DNA of 64,000 nucleotides from Salipiger abyssi (GTDB lineage Bacteria; Pseudomonadota; Alphaproteobacteria; Rhodobacterales; Rhodobacteraceae). The stretch is taken from contig NZ_CP015093.1 of assembly GCF_001975705.1 (NCBI RefSeq), positions 4,182,391-4,246,390 of the forward strand, given 5' to 3'. The translations under genes were made by a program, and so were the position numbers. This document shows, piece after piece, positions 1 to 9,053 of the stretch (positions are counted from its first letter, which is position 1; each line of letters begins with the position of its first letter). The notes beneath the pieces were generated by a model. The model was given only the letters and a program-made list of their open reading frames with translations. It did no database searches and had not been told where the DNA came from.

Positions 1-1
1 C

Positions 2-718
2 CCGGTGCAGGTTGATCCACGCCGGCATGGGGCGGCGGATGTGGGCGACGAGCCGTTGCTGCTCGCCGCCTTCACCCCGGTCTGGGTGGCGCGCGACCGC
101 GCCGCCGGCGCCCGCGCCGCCGTGACCGCCGGGGCGCAGGTCATCCTGCTGGATGACGGTTTCCAGAACCCCGGCCTGCAAAAGGATCTGTCGCTGATCG
201 TGGTCGATGCCGCCAAGGGCTTCGGCAACGGGCGCTGCCTGCCCGCCGGCCCCCTGCGCGAGCCGGTCCCCGCAGGTCTCGCCCGCGCCGATCTGTTGCT
301 CTCCATCGGCCCCGGCCCGGCGCAACGTCAGTTCGCCGCGAGCTGGGGCGACAGAATCGCCCTGCCGCATCTGACCGGCCGGCTGGAGCCGCTGCAAACC
401 GGCATGGACTGGGCCGATATGCGCGCCTTTGCCTTTGCCGGGATCGGCCACCCCGAGAAGTTCTTCGCCACCCTGAAAGGCCTCGGCGCCGAATTGGCTG
501 GTACCCAAGCGCTCGACGACCACCAGCCCTTCACCCCGGCGCTGCTGACCCGGCTGGAAACCGACGCGGCACGGCTCGGCGCGCAGCTTGTGACCACGGA
601 AAAGGACGCGGTACGGCTGCCCGACGCCTTCCGCCCCAAGGTGCTGACCCTGCCCGTGCGATTGCAGATCGACGATGCGGGGCCACTCGACACCGCACTG
701 AACCGGCTGTTTCCCTGA
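2..718 (+). CDS. lpxK: Tetraacyldisaccharide 4'-kinase LpxK, 3' part (cut by window start)
   Basis: This is the C-terminal 238 or so codons of LpxK, the inner-membrane kinase that phosphorylates the 4' position of the lipid A disaccharide precursor. The frame is open from the first bases, so the P-loop and N-terminal membrane helix lie outside the window. The family stretches [18 protein letters not shown] and [14 protein letters not shown] are all present, as is the late [11 protein letters not shown] motif. The Val or GTG at base 5 is internal, not a start. It converges on the next gene, with two palindromes between them. Identity is secure; only the true start is missing. Confidence 0.93.
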   Translation, partial: PVQVDPRRHGAADVGDEPLLLAAFTPVWVARDRAAGARAAVTAGAQVILLDDGFQNPGLQKDLSLIVVDAAKGFGNGRCLPAGPLREPVPAGLARADLLLSIGPGPAQRQFAASWGDRIALPHLTGRLEPLQTGMDWADMRAFAFAGIGHPEKFFATLKGLGAELAGTQALDDHQPFTPALLTRLETDAARLGAQLVTTEKDAVRLPDAFRPKVLTLPVRLQIDDAGPLDTALNRLFP

Positions 719-730
719 CCGCCCGCGCCC

Positions 731-774
731 AAATTTCTTCGAAGAAATTTGCAAAAGTCTTCGAAGACTTTTGC
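731..774. terminator. Twin perfect palindromes, likely bidirectional terminator
   Basis: Two adjacent perfect inverted repeats lie between convergent genes. The first is 20 bp (731-750, half-site AAATTTCTTC) and the second is 24 bp (751-774, half-site GCAAAAGTCTTC). Both share the core CTTCGAAG and each starts and ends in A/T runs, so either transcript would form a hairpin followed by U-rich sequence. Placement between two stop codons supports a bidirectional terminator role. Confidence 0.7.
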
Positions 775-782
775 CCCCGCCC

Positions 783-1649
783 CTATTCCGCCGCCAGCGG
801 CTGTTCCGCATCGCGGTGGCCGATGGCAGCGATTTCCGCCACCACCCCGCGCAAGAGCCGCCGGAACGCCTGGAACCGCGCATTCGGCCGGATCCGCGCC
901 TCATCCATATAGATCGACCGGTCGATCTCCACCTGGATGGCGTGCTGGCCGCGCGACGGTCGCCCATAGGCCTGGGTCACATAAGCCCCGGCAAAGGGCG
1001 TGTTGCGCACCACCGCCAGCCCCGCCCCGGCAAAGGCCGCCTCGACCCGCGCCACGATCTCCGGCGCGGCAGAGGCGCCGAACCGGTCGCCGATCACGAT
1101 CTCCGGGCGCCGTCCGGAGCTGCGCGCCACACCCTCCACCGCCTCATGCGGCATCGAGTGGCAATCGATCAGAATCGCCTCACCATGCTGCTCCCGCGCG
1201 CTCTCGAGCAACCCGCGCAGCTGCTGGTGATAGGGGTGCCAGTAGCGCGAGATCCGTCGCTCCGCCTCCGCCAACGGCAGCTTGCCGCGATAGATCGCCC
1301 GACCGTTCGCCACCACCCGCGGCACCACGCCCAGCCCGCTCGACACGCGCGGATTGTGCCCGCCGCGCCGCACCCCTTCGATCAGCGCGGGATCGAGCTC
1401 GTCCACCGAGCGATTGAGGTCGATGAAGGCGCGCGGCGCCCCGGCGCGCAGCAGCGGCGCGCCGAATTGCGGCGCGCAGTCGAAAAGCCGGTCGACAAAG
1501 GCATCCTCCGAAGAGCGGATCGACTGTTCGTCGAGAACCGTGCCGCGCAGGAAGCTCCACGGGTAATCGCGCCCCGAATGCGGTGATGCGAAGACCACGC
1601 AGGAGGTGGCCGCCTCCGGCAGATCGAGGTGATAGGCGACTTTCGGCAT
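783..1649 (-). CDS. N-formylglutamate amidohydrolase family protein
   Basis: A 288-residue protein of the N-formylglutamate amidohydrolase family, which releases formate from N-formyl-glutamate at the end of one histidine degradation route. Supporting motifs are the N-terminal FASPHSGRDYP, the SEDAFVDRLF and RAFIDLNRSVDELDP stretches, and IDCHSMPH, where the acidic and histidine residues are probable metal ligands. No other hut gene is adjacent, so the physiological substrate is not certain. The start at 1649 is preceded by a purine-rich stretch. It faces lpxK tail to tail. Family assignment is confident; exact substrate is inferred. Confidence 0.88.
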   Translation of the reverse strand: MPKVAYHLDLPEAATSCVVFASPHSGRDYPWSFLRGTVLDEQSIRSSEDAFVDRLFDCAPQFGAPLLRAGAPRAFIDLNRSVDELDPALIEGVRRGGHNPRVSSGLGVVPRVVANGRAIYRGKLPLAEAERRISRYWHPYHQQLRGLLESAREQHGEAILIDCHSMPHEAVEGVARSSGRRPEIVIGDRFGASAAPEIVARVEAAFAGAGLAVVRNTPFAGAYVTQAYGRPSRGQHAIQVEIDRSIYMDEARIRPNARFQAFRRLLRGVVAEIAAIGHRDAEQPLAAE

Positions 1650-1850
1650 TCGGGCTCCTTCCGCGCCAGTTTAGCCCCATTTGCATCCCCGCCAAAAGCC
1701 CGTTTTACAGACAGTTAGGAAACCGGGAAAAGCTCTGGAAAAGCGCTTGCCACCGCTCCCGACTCCTTTTATAGAGCGCTCCACCGGCGCGGTTCCTCCG
1801 CGCCCCGTTTTATTCTGGGGCAAGGGGAACAGGATCGCGCGGTCCATAAC

Positions 1851-1925
1851 GGGCGGTTAGCTCAGCGGTAGAGCACTACGTTGACATCGTAGGGGCCACT
1901 GGTTCGATCCCAGTACCGCCCACCA
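1851..1925 (+). tRNA. tRNA-Val (anticodon GAC)
   Basis: A complete cloverleaf with CCA encoded. The 7-bp acceptor pairs GGGCGGT with ACCGCCC. The D arm reads TAGCTCAGCGGTAGAG. The anticodon stem CTACG/CGTAG encloses loop TTGACAT, giving anticodon GAC (Val). The T arm has GGTTCGATCC. An rpmJ gene follows 82 bases later on the same strand. Confidence 0.97.
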
Positions 1926-2007
1926 TGGACATCACTCCCCGCGGCCTCGTGCCACGGGAAACCGCAACGCCAGGCGCTCGCGCGCCGCGACAAGAGGAGA
2001 GACCGAA

Positions 2008-2133
2008 ATGAAGGTCGCAAACTCGCTCCGCTCGCTCAAAAAGCGCCATCGCGACTGTCGCGTTGTGCGCCGCAAGGGCCGTGTCTACGTGATCAACAAG
2101 ACCCAGCGTCGCTTCAAGGCCCGTCAGGGCTGA
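2008..2133 (+). CDS. rpmJ: 50S ribosomal protein L36, C-minus (YkgO-like) type
   Basis: A 41-residue basic protein, [14 protein letters not shown] at its start and [13 protein letters not shown] at its end, typical of the alternative L36 lacking the four zinc-binding cysteines. The only cysteine is in [10 protein letters not shown]. It is a component of the large ribosomal subunit. A purine-rich ribosome binding site (AGAGGAGAGACC) precedes the ATG. A clear intrinsic terminator follows 29 bases after the stop. The start is unambiguous because the family is short and begins at this Met. Confidence 0.95.
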   Translation: MKVANSLRSLKKRHRDCRVVRRKGRVYVINKTQRRFKARQG

Positions 2134-2162
2134 AGCGTCCGAAGATCGCGACGAACGGAACT

Positions 2163-2193
2163 GGCCGCCCTTTCGGGTGGCCTTTCTGTTTTT
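2163..2193 (+). terminator. Intrinsic terminator of rpmJ
   Basis: Stem GGCCGCCC (2163-2170) pairs with GGGTGGCC (2175-2182) around the loop TTTC, followed by TTTCTGTTTTT. It sits 29 bases after the rpmJ stop. Confidence 0.9.
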
Positions 2194-2223
2194 GGCACAG
2201 CGGTTTTCCATCCAGTCCCTCGC

Positions 2224-3048
2224 TCAATCCTCGGCGACGATCTCGAGGCGGTAACGCAGGCTCGTGCCCATCGGCGCGCCGTAATAGCCCCCCTCCACCG
2301 GCATGGTTTCCGCCTGTTCCGGCGCGGCACAGAGCGCCACATGACCATCGCTCACCCGCGTGCCGTGGGTGGGGTCGTAGCCGCGCCAGCCAAGCCCCGG
2401 CAGGAAGGCCTCGGGCCAGGCATGCAGGTGCCGCTTGCCGTCGACGCTCTCCGCCCGCGCCTGATAGCCGCTGACAAAGCGCGCCGGGATCCCCATGAGC
2501 CGGCAGCAGGCGATGAACAGCACCACCAGATCCCGGCAGGCCCCCACCGCGCGCAGCAGCGTCTCCTCCGGGCTCTGGGCATAGCCGGTGTCGCGAATGC
2601 GCCGGTCGGTGCGCTCATAAAGCGCCCGCGTCAACGCATCGAGAAAGGCCGGCGCCTCGCCCCGCGACGCCGCCATCAGCAGACGCGCGAAATCCCGCAC
2701 CGCCGCGCCGGGATCGGTCGCCCCGAGATAGGGCGCCAGCGCCGCCCCCTCCCCGTGCCACGGTAACGGCGGCAACGAAGCGTCCGCGGCCAGCGGCGCC
2801 TGCGTCTCGATCTCGAACTGGCTGTCGATGCGCAGCGCGCTGGCCGGATCGCCGAACTCCACCAGCGTCAGCACATTGCCATGGGCATCCTCGATCTCGC
2901 GCAGCGCCGCCGGCTCCGGCTCGATCACCAGCCCGCGCAACAGCAGCCGCCCGGCCTCGCCGCGCGGCGTCAGCCGCAACCGGTGCGGCGCCAGCGCGAC
3001 CGGCGCCTCGTAGCTGTAGACTGTCTCATGACGGACCGAAAACCGCAT
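2224..3048 (-). CDS. Transglutaminase-like cysteine protease-fold protein
   Basis: A 274-residue protein with a bacterial transglutaminase N-terminal domain ([14 protein letters not shown], residues 1-90) followed by a transglutaminase/protease core. The catalytic triad can be read as Cys in GACRDLV, His in HLHAWPE and Asp in YDPTHG. Such proteins are usually amidases or proteases of unknown substrate. The ATG at 3048 is preferred over upstream starts because GGGGAGG lies just before it and the homologous N-terminus starts MRF. It lies downstream of trpF on the same strand, and the trpF reading frame as it stands overlaps it by 79 bases. Confidence 0.88.
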   Translation of the reverse strand: MRFSVRHETVYSYEAPVALAPHRLRLTPRGEAGRLLLRGLVIEPEPAALREIEDAHGNVLTLVEFGDPASALRIDSQFEIETQAPLAADASLPPLPWHGEGAALAPYLGATDPGAAVRDFARLLMAASRGEAPAFLDALTRALYERTDRRIRDTGYAQSPEETLLRAVGACRDLVVLFIACCRLMGIPARFVSGYQARAESVDGKRHLHAWPEAFLPGLGWRGYDPTHGTRVSDGHVALCAAPEQAETMPVEGGYYGAPMGTSLRYRLEIVAED

Positions 3049-3812
3049 CGCTGCCTCCCCGCATCCCCGGCAGTGAAGCATCGCAAACCATCGCAGCGCC
3101 AGCCAAATCCGCGGCCCGCACAGCCTCGACGCGCGCCCTGCCTAGAGGCGCGGCACCGCGCCTTCGCCCCCGCCGCCAGCGCTGCCTTGACGAAGGCCGC
3201 GATGCGTTCGGGATCCTTCACCCCGGGCGCCGACTCGACCCCGGAAGAGACATCCACCTGCCGCGCCCCGGTCATCGCCACCGCCCGGCCGACGGTCTCC
3301 GGCGTCAGCCCGCCCGCCAGCATCCACGGGCAGGGCCAGCGCCGCCCGGCGATCAGCCGCCAGTCGAAGGCCAGACCGTTGCCGCCCGGCAGCGCCGCGC
3401 CCTTCGGCGCCTTGGCATCCACCAGAAGCTGATCCGCCACCCTGCCGTACTCCAAGAGCGCCGGCAGATCCGCCTCGCTGGCGACACCCACCGCCTTCAT
3501 CACCGGCAAGCCATAGCGCGCCCGGATCTCGGCCACCCGCGCCACGCTCTCGCGCCCGTGCAGCTGCACCATATCGAGCGGCACCGCCTCCAGGATCTCG
3601 TCGAGCAGCGCATCCTCCGGATCCACCACGAGCCCGACCTTGGCGAGCCCCACCGGCGCCGCCAGCGCCAGCGCGCGCGCCTCCGCCACGCTCACGCAGC
3701 GCGGGCTCCTGGCAAAGAACACCAGCCCGGCATAACGGGCCCCGGCCCGCGCCACGGCGTCCATGTCCTCGGGCCGTGTCAGCCCGCAGATCTTTACGCG
3801 AATATCATCCAT
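2970..3812 (-). CDS. trpF: Phosphoribosylanthranilate isomerase TrpF with abnormal C-terminal tail
   Basis: TrpF catalyses the Amadori rearrangement of phosphoribosylanthranilate in tryptophan synthesis. The (beta/alpha)8 barrel motifs are present: [11 protein letters not shown] with the catalytic Cys near residue 9, VQLHG, the late Asp in [11 protein letters not shown] and PGVKDPERI. Normal members end near residue 210, but this frame continues to 280 residues with an Arg- and Cys-rich tail that overlaps the next gene. Adding one G to the GGGGG run at about 3165-3169 would give the ending [11 protein letters not shown] and a stop at about 3142-3144. I infer a one-base deletion or sequencing error. 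The function is probably retained either way. Confidence 0.88.
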   Translation of the reverse strand: MDDIRVKICGLTRPEDMDAVARAGARYAGLVFFARSPRCVSVAEARALALAAPVGLAKVGLVVDPEDALLDEILEAVPLDMVQLHGRESVARVAEIRARYGLPVMKAVGVASEADLPALLEYGRVADQLLVDAKAPKGAALPGGNGLAFDWRLIAGRRWPCPWMLAGGLTPETVGRAVAMTGARQVDVSSGVESAPGVKDPERIAAFVKAALAAGAKARCRASRQGARRGCAGRGFGWRCDGLRCFTAGDAGRQRCGFRSVMRQSTATRRRSRWRRTGCG

Positions 3813-3912
3813 CCCGCACCAGCCCAGCGGTTTTCCATTGGCCCCAAATATCCCGGGGACGCCGCCCAGCGGGCGGCGGGGGCAGCGCCCCGAAAGGCGC
3901 CCCTGCCCGGTC

Positions 3913-4263
3913 TCAGGCGCTCTGGTCGAGAATCGCCAGAACCTCGTCCTTGTCCTTGTCGCGCTCGGCCTGGGTCTTTTTCAGCTCGCGCTCGAGCTTG
4001 CGCAGCTCGGTCTTGCGCTGCGCGGCGGCGGCGCGGTGCTTGTGCTCGCGCAGCCATTCCCAGAAGAACCCGATCAGCAGCCCGGCGACGATGCCGCCGA
4101 AAAACACCAGAAACACCGGCACGTTCAGCGATTGCTGGAAATTCACCAGCGCCGCCAGCTCCTCCGGCAGCAGCATCAGCTCCACCATGGAGCGGTTGGC
4201 CATGGCGATGGCCACGAGGACGACCGCGAGGACGCCCAGGAACGCGTAGCGAATATAGCGCAT
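3913..4263 (-). CDS. LapA-domain (DUF1049) membrane protein
   Basis: A 116-residue protein with two membrane segments (about residues 5-23 and 48-68, [19 protein letters not shown]) and a charged C-terminal coiled coil rich in Lys, Glu and Arg. This is the layout of LapA/LapB-linked proteins, which in other bacteria take part in envelope lipopolysaccharide regulation. It lies between ihfB (9 bases upstream) and trpF on the same strand, an arrangement common in Rhodobacterales. No LapB partner is visible nearby, so the role is inferred from family only. Confidence 0.82.
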   Translation of the reverse strand: MRYIRYAFLGVLAVVLVAIAMANRSMVELMLLPEELAALVNFQQSLNVPVFLVFFGGIVAGLLIGFFWEWLREHKHRAAAAQRKTELRKLERELKKTQAERDKDKDEVLAILDQSA

Positions 4264-4272
4264 AGGTCTGCC

Positions 4273-4554
4273 TTACTTTCCGTTCAGCCGGTCGCGCAGG
4301 AGCTTGCCCGTCTTGAAGAAGGGCACATGCTTTTCCTCGACATCGACCGCTTCGCCGGTCCGGGGGTTCCGGCCCAGCCGCGCGTCGCGCTTCTTGACCG
4401 AAAAGGCCCCGAAGCCGCGCAGTTCGACCCGGTCGCCCCGGGCCATGGCATTGGTGATCTCCTCAAAGATCGTATTCACGATCCTCTCCACGTCCCGCTG
4501 GTAGAGATGCGGATTCTCCTCCGCGATCTTCTGGATCAATTCTGATCTGATCAT
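4273..4554 (-). CDS. ihfB: Integration host factor subunit beta
   Basis: A 93-residue DNA-bending protein of the HU/IHF family. It begins [16 protein letters not shown] and carries the DNA-binding arm [19 protein letters not shown] and the core [14 protein letters not shown]. It pairs with IHF-alpha to bend DNA in transcription, replication and site-specific recombination. The ATG at 4554 gives the normal family length; a GAGGGG ribosome site lies about 10 bases upstream. The gene follows rpsA on the same strand, as in many proteobacteria. Confidence 0.95.
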   Translation of the reverse strand: MIRSELIQKIAEENPHLYQRDVERIVNTIFEEITNAMARGDRVELRGFGAFSVKKRDARLGRNPRTGEAVDVEEKHVPFFKTGKLLRDRLNGK

Positions 4555-4804
4555 CCTCACACATCCCCTCAAGGCGTCTTTTCGCGCGCCCCTCTTCTAC
4601 GACACTCCGGCCGCCCCCGCCAAACGGAAAGCTCGAGATAGCCGAAAAAAGCCATGAATAGCAGCGCTTTGACGCGGGGTTCGGCGGGGCTTCGCCGGAT
4701 CGGCCGCGCCCGCACCCGATTGCTGCGGCGCAGCTAGCGCAGGTGCGCCGGACGATTCGGCGCGCGCCCGCGGCAGCATCGCGCCCCGGAGGCGCACATG
4801 AAAA
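4555..4804. other. Intergenic stretch between rpsA terminator and ihfB
   Basis: No gene is supported here. It should hold the promoter of the ihfB-lapA-trpF group, because an intrinsic terminator closes rpsA just upstream. I could not pick out a convincing -35/-10 pair. Confidence 0.5.
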
Positions 4805-4832
4805 GGCCCCGCCGGATCGCTCCGGCGGGGCC
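4805..4832 (-). terminator. Intrinsic terminator of rpsA
   Basis: Perfect 12-bp stem GGCCCCGCCGGA (4805-4816) with TCCGGCGGGGCC (4821-4832) and a 4-base loop. On the minus strand the stem is followed by TTTTC. It lies 30 bases after the rpsA stop. Confidence 0.92.
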
Positions 4833-4862
4833 TCTCGTCTCTTGCGCGAGCGCGCGTCAGGC

Positions 4863-6539
4863 TCAGTTGTCGCCTTTCAGCGCCGCGCCCAGGATGTCGC
4901 CCAGCGATGCGCCGGAGTCCGAGGAGCCGTACTGTTCCACGGCCTCTTTCTCTTCGGCGATCTCGCGTGCCTTGATCGACAGGCCCAGACGGCGGGTCTT
5001 GCTGTCGATATTGGTGACGCGCACGTCGATCTTGTCACCGACCGAGAAGCGCTCGGGGCGCTGCTCTGCGCGGTCACGCGACAGGTCGGAGCGGCGGATG
5101 AAGGATTTCATGCCTTCGTATTCCACCTCGATGCCGCCATCCTCGATCGCGGTGACCTCGACGGTCACGATCGAGCCGCGCTTCACGCCGCCAACCGCAT
5201 CGGCGAACTTGTCGCCGCCCAGGGCCTTGATCGAGAGCGAGATGCGCTCCTTGTCGGTGTCCACTTCGGTGACCACGGCCTGAACCACGTCGCCCTTGCG
5301 GTATTCCTGGATGGCTTCCTCGCCGCGCTGATCCCAGCTGAGATCCGAGAGGTGCACCATGCCGTCGATCTCGCCGTCGAGGCCGATGAACAGACCGAAT
5401 TCGGTGATGTTCTTGACCTCGCCTTCGACCTGCGTGCCCTCGGGGTGGGTCTCGGAGAAGACTTCCCACGGGTTGCGCATGGTCTGCTTGAGGCCGAGCG
5501 ACACGCGGCGCTTGGCCGGGTCGATCTCGAGCACCATGACGTCCACTTCCTGCGAGGTGGAGACGATCTTGCCGGGGTGCACGTTCTTCTTGGTCCAGGA
5601 CATTTCCGAGACGTGAACGAGGCCCTCGACGCCCGGCTCCAGCTCCACGAAGGCACCGTAATCGGTGATGTTCGTGACGCGGCCCTTGTGGACCGAGCCC
5701 AGCGGGAACTTGACGGCAACCAGATCCCACGGATCTTCCTGGAGCTGCTTCATGCCCAGGCTGATACGGTGGGTTTCCTTGTTGATCTTGATGACCTGGA
5801 CTTTGACGGTCTCGCCGATCGACAGGATCTCGGAGGGGTGGTTCACACGGCGCCATGCCATGTCGGTGACGTGCAGCAGGCCGTCGACACCGCCCAGGTC
5901 AACAAACGCACCGTATTCGGTGATGTTCTTGACCACGCCGTCGACCGTCTGGCCTTCGGAGAGGTTCGAGATGACCTCGGCACGCTGTTCGGCGCGGCTC
6001 TCTTCGAGGATCGCGCGGCGCGAGACAACGATGTTGCCGCGGCGACGGTCCATCTTGAGGATCTGGAACGGCTGCTTGAGACCCATGAGCGGGCCGGCGT
6101 CGCGCACCGGGCGCACATCGACCTGGGAGCCGGGCAGGAAGGCCACGGCACCGCCGAGATCGACGGTGAAGCCGCCCTTGACGCGACCGAAGATCGCACC
6201 TTCGACACGGGCGTCGTCGGCATAGGCTTTTTCGAGACGGTCCCAGGCTTCTTCGCGGCGGGCCATCTCGCGGGAGATGACGGCTTCGCCGCGGGCGTTC
6301 TCGGCGGCGCGGAGATAGACTTCGACCTCATCGCCGACGGTGATGTCGGGCGCTTCGCCGGGATTCGCGAATTCCTTGAGTTCGACGCGGCCTTCCATCT
6401 TGTAGCCGACATCGATGATGGCCTGGCCCGCTTCGATCGCGATGACCTTGCCCTTGACGACAGTGCCCTCATCGGGCGTGTCCATTTCGAGGCTTTCATT
6501 AAGGAGGGCCTCGAATTCCTCCATGGTTGCGTTAGCCAT
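4863..6539 (-). CDS. rpsA: 30S ribosomal protein S1
   Basis: A 558-residue protein built of six S1 RNA-binding repeats; recurrent signatures are GAFVDLGGVDGLLH, GAFVELEPGVEGLVH and GLFIGLDGEIDGMVH. The length matches alphaproteobacterial S1. It binds mRNA at the 30S subunit and helps initiation on structured leaders. It is downstream of cmk on the same strand, the standard order. Its own terminator follows directly. The ATG at 6539 (MANATMEEFEALLNESL) is the conserved family start. Confidence 0.97.
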   Translation of the reverse strand: MANATMEEFEALLNESLEMDTPDEGTVVKGKVIAIEAGQAIIDVGYKMEGRVELKEFANPGEAPDITVGDEVEVYLRAAENARGEAVISREMARREEAWDRLEKAYADDARVEGAIFGRVKGGFTVDLGGAVAFLPGSQVDVRPVRDAGPLMGLKQPFQILKMDRRRGNIVVSRRAILEESRAEQRAEVISNLSEGQTVDGVVKNITEYGAFVDLGGVDGLLHVTDMAWRRVNHPSEILSIGETVKVQVIKINKETHRISLGMKQLQEDPWDLVAVKFPLGSVHKGRVTNITDYGAFVELEPGVEGLVHVSEMSWTKKNVHPGKIVSTSQEVDVMVLEIDPAKRRVSLGLKQTMRNPWEVFSETHPEGTQVEGEVKNITEFGLFIGLDGEIDGMVHLSDLSWDQRGEEAIQEYRKGDVVQAVVTEVDTDKERISLSIKALGGDKFADAVGGVKRGSIVTVEVTAIEDGGIEVEYEGMKSFIRRSDLSRDRAEQRPERFSVGDKIDVRVTNIDSKTRRLGLSIKAREIAEEKEAVEQYGSSDSGASLGDILGAALKGDN

Positions 6540-6820
6540 GTGGCGTTATGATCCTTTTCATCTTCGGTTTTTCTGGCCGGGCGGTTGTCTCCGCCGGTCT
6601 TGGTGATGTGGGCCTTGGGCCGCACGGATTGGTCCTTCGGGCGCTCCGCAATACGAAAGAGGGCCGGTGGTGCCGACCCTGCTCGTCTCGTCGTCCGCGG
6701 CGTTGTTTGCCTTGCTTGACGCGCGCGATATACCCGCTGGCTGGCCGTCGCGCAAGCGTGAATGGCCCTGCCCCTCGGCGAGAAGAGCCCGCAAGGGCTC
6801 GACGAGCGGCCCCGCCCGCC

Positions 6821-7441
6821 TCAGCCTTCGCCGCTGCCCCGCGCCGCATCGACCGCCGCGATGGCGCGCACCACCGCCGCGTCGATATCGAGCTCCGAGG
6901 TGTCCAGCACCACCGCGTCCTCCGCCGGGCGCAACGGCGCGTCGGCGCGGGTCGCGTCGCGATGGTCGCGCTCGCGGGTCTCCGCCAGCACGATCTCATA
7001 CGCTGTCTCGACACCCTGCGCGTGCAACTCCTCGTAACGGCGGCGGGCACGCACTTCGGGGCTGGCGGTGACAAAGAGCTTGGCCTCGGCCTCCGGGCAG
7101 ATCACCGTGCCGATATCGCGCCCGTCCAGCACCGCGCCGCCGGCGCGGCGCGCATAGGCGCGCTGGAAATCCACCAGCGCCGCACGCACCTCCGGGATCG
7201 CCGCGACCTTGCTCGCCGCCTGCGCCACGTCCGGGCTGCGCAGCCCCTCGGCCTCGAGATCCTCCGCCATCAGCCCGCGCGCCGCCGCAACCGGCTCGAC
7301 CCCGTCGAGCATCTGCCGCCCGACCGCGCGGTAGAGCAGCCCGGTATCCAGATGACCGAACCCGAAATGCCGCGCCACCGCCTGGCTGATCGTGCCCTTG
7401 CCCGCCGCCGCCGGCCCGTCGATTGCGATGGTGAACGCCAT
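6821..7441 (-). CDS. cmk: (d)CMP kinase
   Basis: A 206-residue cytidylate kinase, which phosphorylates CMP and dCMP for nucleotide recycling. The P-loop GPAAAGKGT lies at residues 9-17, followed by [11 protein letters not shown] (the substrate-binding tyrosine region) and [15 protein letters not shown]. The lid and C-terminal [13 protein letters not shown] motif are conserved. It sits between aroA and rpsA on the same strand; the 281-base gap before rpsA probably carries an rpsA leader or promoter. Length and start fit the family. Confidence 0.95.
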   Translation of the reverse strand: MAFTIAIDGPAAAGKGTISQAVARHFGFGHLDTGLLYRAVGRQMLDGVEPVAAARGLMAEDLEAEGLRSPDVAQAASKVAAIPEVRAALVDFQRAYARRAGGAVLDGRDIGTVICPEAEAKLFVTASPEVRARRRYEELHAQGVETAYEIVLAETRERDHRDATRADAPLRPAEDAVVLDTSELDIDAAVVRAIAAVDAARGSGEG

Positions 7442-7546
7442 GCCGCCTCTTCCCTGAAAGCCTACAGACCCCGTGTTATGGCGAGCGCCGCCGCGCGCTT
7501 CAACCCCCGGCGCCGCGCGGGTCGCGATCCGCCGCTGAGGCGCGCC

Positions 7547-8893
7547 TCACCCCGCGCGCGAGATCGCCGCCCCAAGCGCCGTCATCAGCGGCTCGAAGAC
7601 CGGAAAGGAGGTGGCGATGGGCCCGCCATCGTCCACCCGCACCGGCTCTGCCGTGGCCAGCCCCAGAATCAGGAAGGACATGGCGATGCGGTGATCGAGA
7701 TGGCTCCGCGCCTCCGCCCCGCCCGGCACATTGCCATGGCCGCGGCCATGCACCGTCCACCAGTCCTCGCCCTCCTCGACCTCCACGCCATTGGCGCGCA
7801 GCCCAACCGCCATGGCGTCGATCCGGTCGCTTTCCTTGACCCGCAGCTCCTTCACGCCGGGCATATGCGTCTTGCCCTCGGCAAAGGCCGCCACCACCGC
7901 GAGCACCGGATATTCGTCGATCATGCTGGCGGCGCGTTCGGGCGGCACCTCGATGCCCTTCAGATCCGGCGAGAAGCGCGCGCGCAGATCCGCCACCGGC
8001 TCGCCGCCCTCCTCGCGCTCGTTCTCGAAGCTCAGATCCGCGCCCATCTCGCGCAGGGTAAAGAACAGCCCCGCCCGCGTCGGGTTCAGCCCGATATTCG
8101 GCACCAGCACGTCCGAGCCCTCGCAGATCAACGCGGCGCAGACCGGAAACGCCGCCGAGGACGGATCGCGCGGCACGACGATATCCTGCGGCCGCAGCTC
8201 CGGCTGGCCGGTGAGCGTGATCACCCGGCCCTCATCGGTCTCTTCGGTCGTCACCCGCGCGCCGAACCCCGCCAGCATGCGCTCGGAATGGTCCCGCGTG
8301 GCCTCGCGCTCGATCACCACGGTTTCGCCCGGCGCCGCCAGCCCGGCCAGCAGCACCGCCGATTTCACCTGTGCCGAGGGCACGGGTGTGGCGTAGCGCA
8401 CCGGCAGCGGATCGCGCGCACCGAGAATGGTCATCGGCAGCCGCCCGCCCGCGCGCCCGTAGGCCCGCGCGCCGAACAGCGCCAGCGGGTCAGTGACCCG
8501 CGCCATGGGCCGCTTGTTGAGGCTGGCATCGCCGGTGAAGGTCGCGGCGATGGGCGTGGTCGCCATCGCCCCCATGATCAGCCGCACACCGGTGCCGGAA
8601 TTGCCGCAATCGATCACCTGACCGGGCTCGGCGAAGCCGCCGACGCCGACGCCCTGCACATGCCAGGTATCGCCGCGCTTCTCGACCTGCGCCCCGAAGG
8701 CGCGCATCGCCTTGGCGGTGTCGAGCACGTCCTGCCCCTCCAGCAGCCCGGTGACACGGGTCTCGCCCACCGCCATCGCGCCCAGGATCAGCGACCGGTG
8801 CGAGATCGACTTGTCCCCCGGCACATGCGCCTCGCCATGCAGGCCCGTGGACCGGCGCGCAATCATCGGAATGGCTTCCCCGTGGCTCGACAT
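7547..8893 (-). CDS. aroA: 3-phosphoshikimate 1-carboxyvinyltransferase (EPSP synthase)
   Basis: EPSP synthase joins phosphoenolpyruvate to shikimate-3-phosphate in the chorismate pathway. The 448-residue product has [12 protein letters not shown] near the N-terminus, the [12 protein letters not shown] loop, KSAVLLAGL, and the late catalytic RVKESDRI and DHRIAMS motifs. The ATG at 8893 ([10 protein letters not shown]) is chosen because GAGGGGG lies immediately upstream; a longer open frame to 9037 has no such site and runs into the motif repeat. It heads the aroA-cmk-rpsA order on the minus strand. Confidence 0.95.
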   Translation of the reverse strand: MSSHGEAIPMIARRSTGLHGEAHVPGDKSISHRSLILGAMAVGETRVTGLLEGQDVLDTAKAMRAFGAQVEKRGDTWHVQGVGVGGFAEPGQVIDCGNSGTGVRLIMGAMATTPIAATFTGDASLNKRPMARVTDPLALFGARAYGRAGGRLPMTILGARDPLPVRYATPVPSAQVKSAVLLAGLAAPGETVVIEREATRDHSERMLAGFGARVTTEETDEGRVITLTGQPELRPQDIVVPRDPSSAAFPVCAALICEGSDVLVPNIGLNPTRAGLFFTLREMGADLSFENEREEGGEPVADLRARFSPDLKGIEVPPERAASMIDEYPVLAVVAAFAEGKTHMPGVKELRVKESDRIDAMAVGLRANGVEVEEGEDWWTVHGRGHGNVPGGAEARSHLDHRIAMSFLILGLATAEPVRVDDGGPIATSFPVFEPLMTALGAAISRAG

Positions 8894-8975
8894 GACGCCC
8901 CCTCGTGTTATCGCTCGCGCGCCTGATAGCAGCCGCCCCGCGCGCCGTCCATCGCCCGCGCGGGCCCCGAAGCCG

Positions 8976-9050
8976 TTTGAGTATTTTCCGGAAAGATGAA
9001 AGCAGGGCGCCGCGCCCGGCCCTTCATCTTTCTGCAAATACTCCCAAACG
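8976..9050. repeat. Inverted pair of gene-end motif (GAGTATTT...AAAGATGAA)
   Basis: The left arm TTTGAGTATTTTCCGGAAAG continues into ATGAA (8978-9000) and is mirrored at about 9023-9050 by TTCATCTTTCTGCAAATACT then CCCAAAC. Together they form a large imperfect hairpin in the gap between trmB and aroA. Single copies of the same motif occur at five other gene ends in this window. The role is probably transcription termination or 3'-end processing. Confidence 0.6.
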
Positions 9051-9053
9051 CCC

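Noticed and set aside
4743..6551. Open frame of 602 codons on the plus strand opposite rpsA
   Set aside because: It is a high-GC shadow of rpsA; it shows no family motif and no ribosome site, while the opposite strand encodes a complete S1.
7547..8893. Glyphosate-resistant (class II-like) EPSP synthase
   Set aside because: The loop reads GNSGTG, not the alanine-bearing form associated with resistance, and nothing else in the context supports it.
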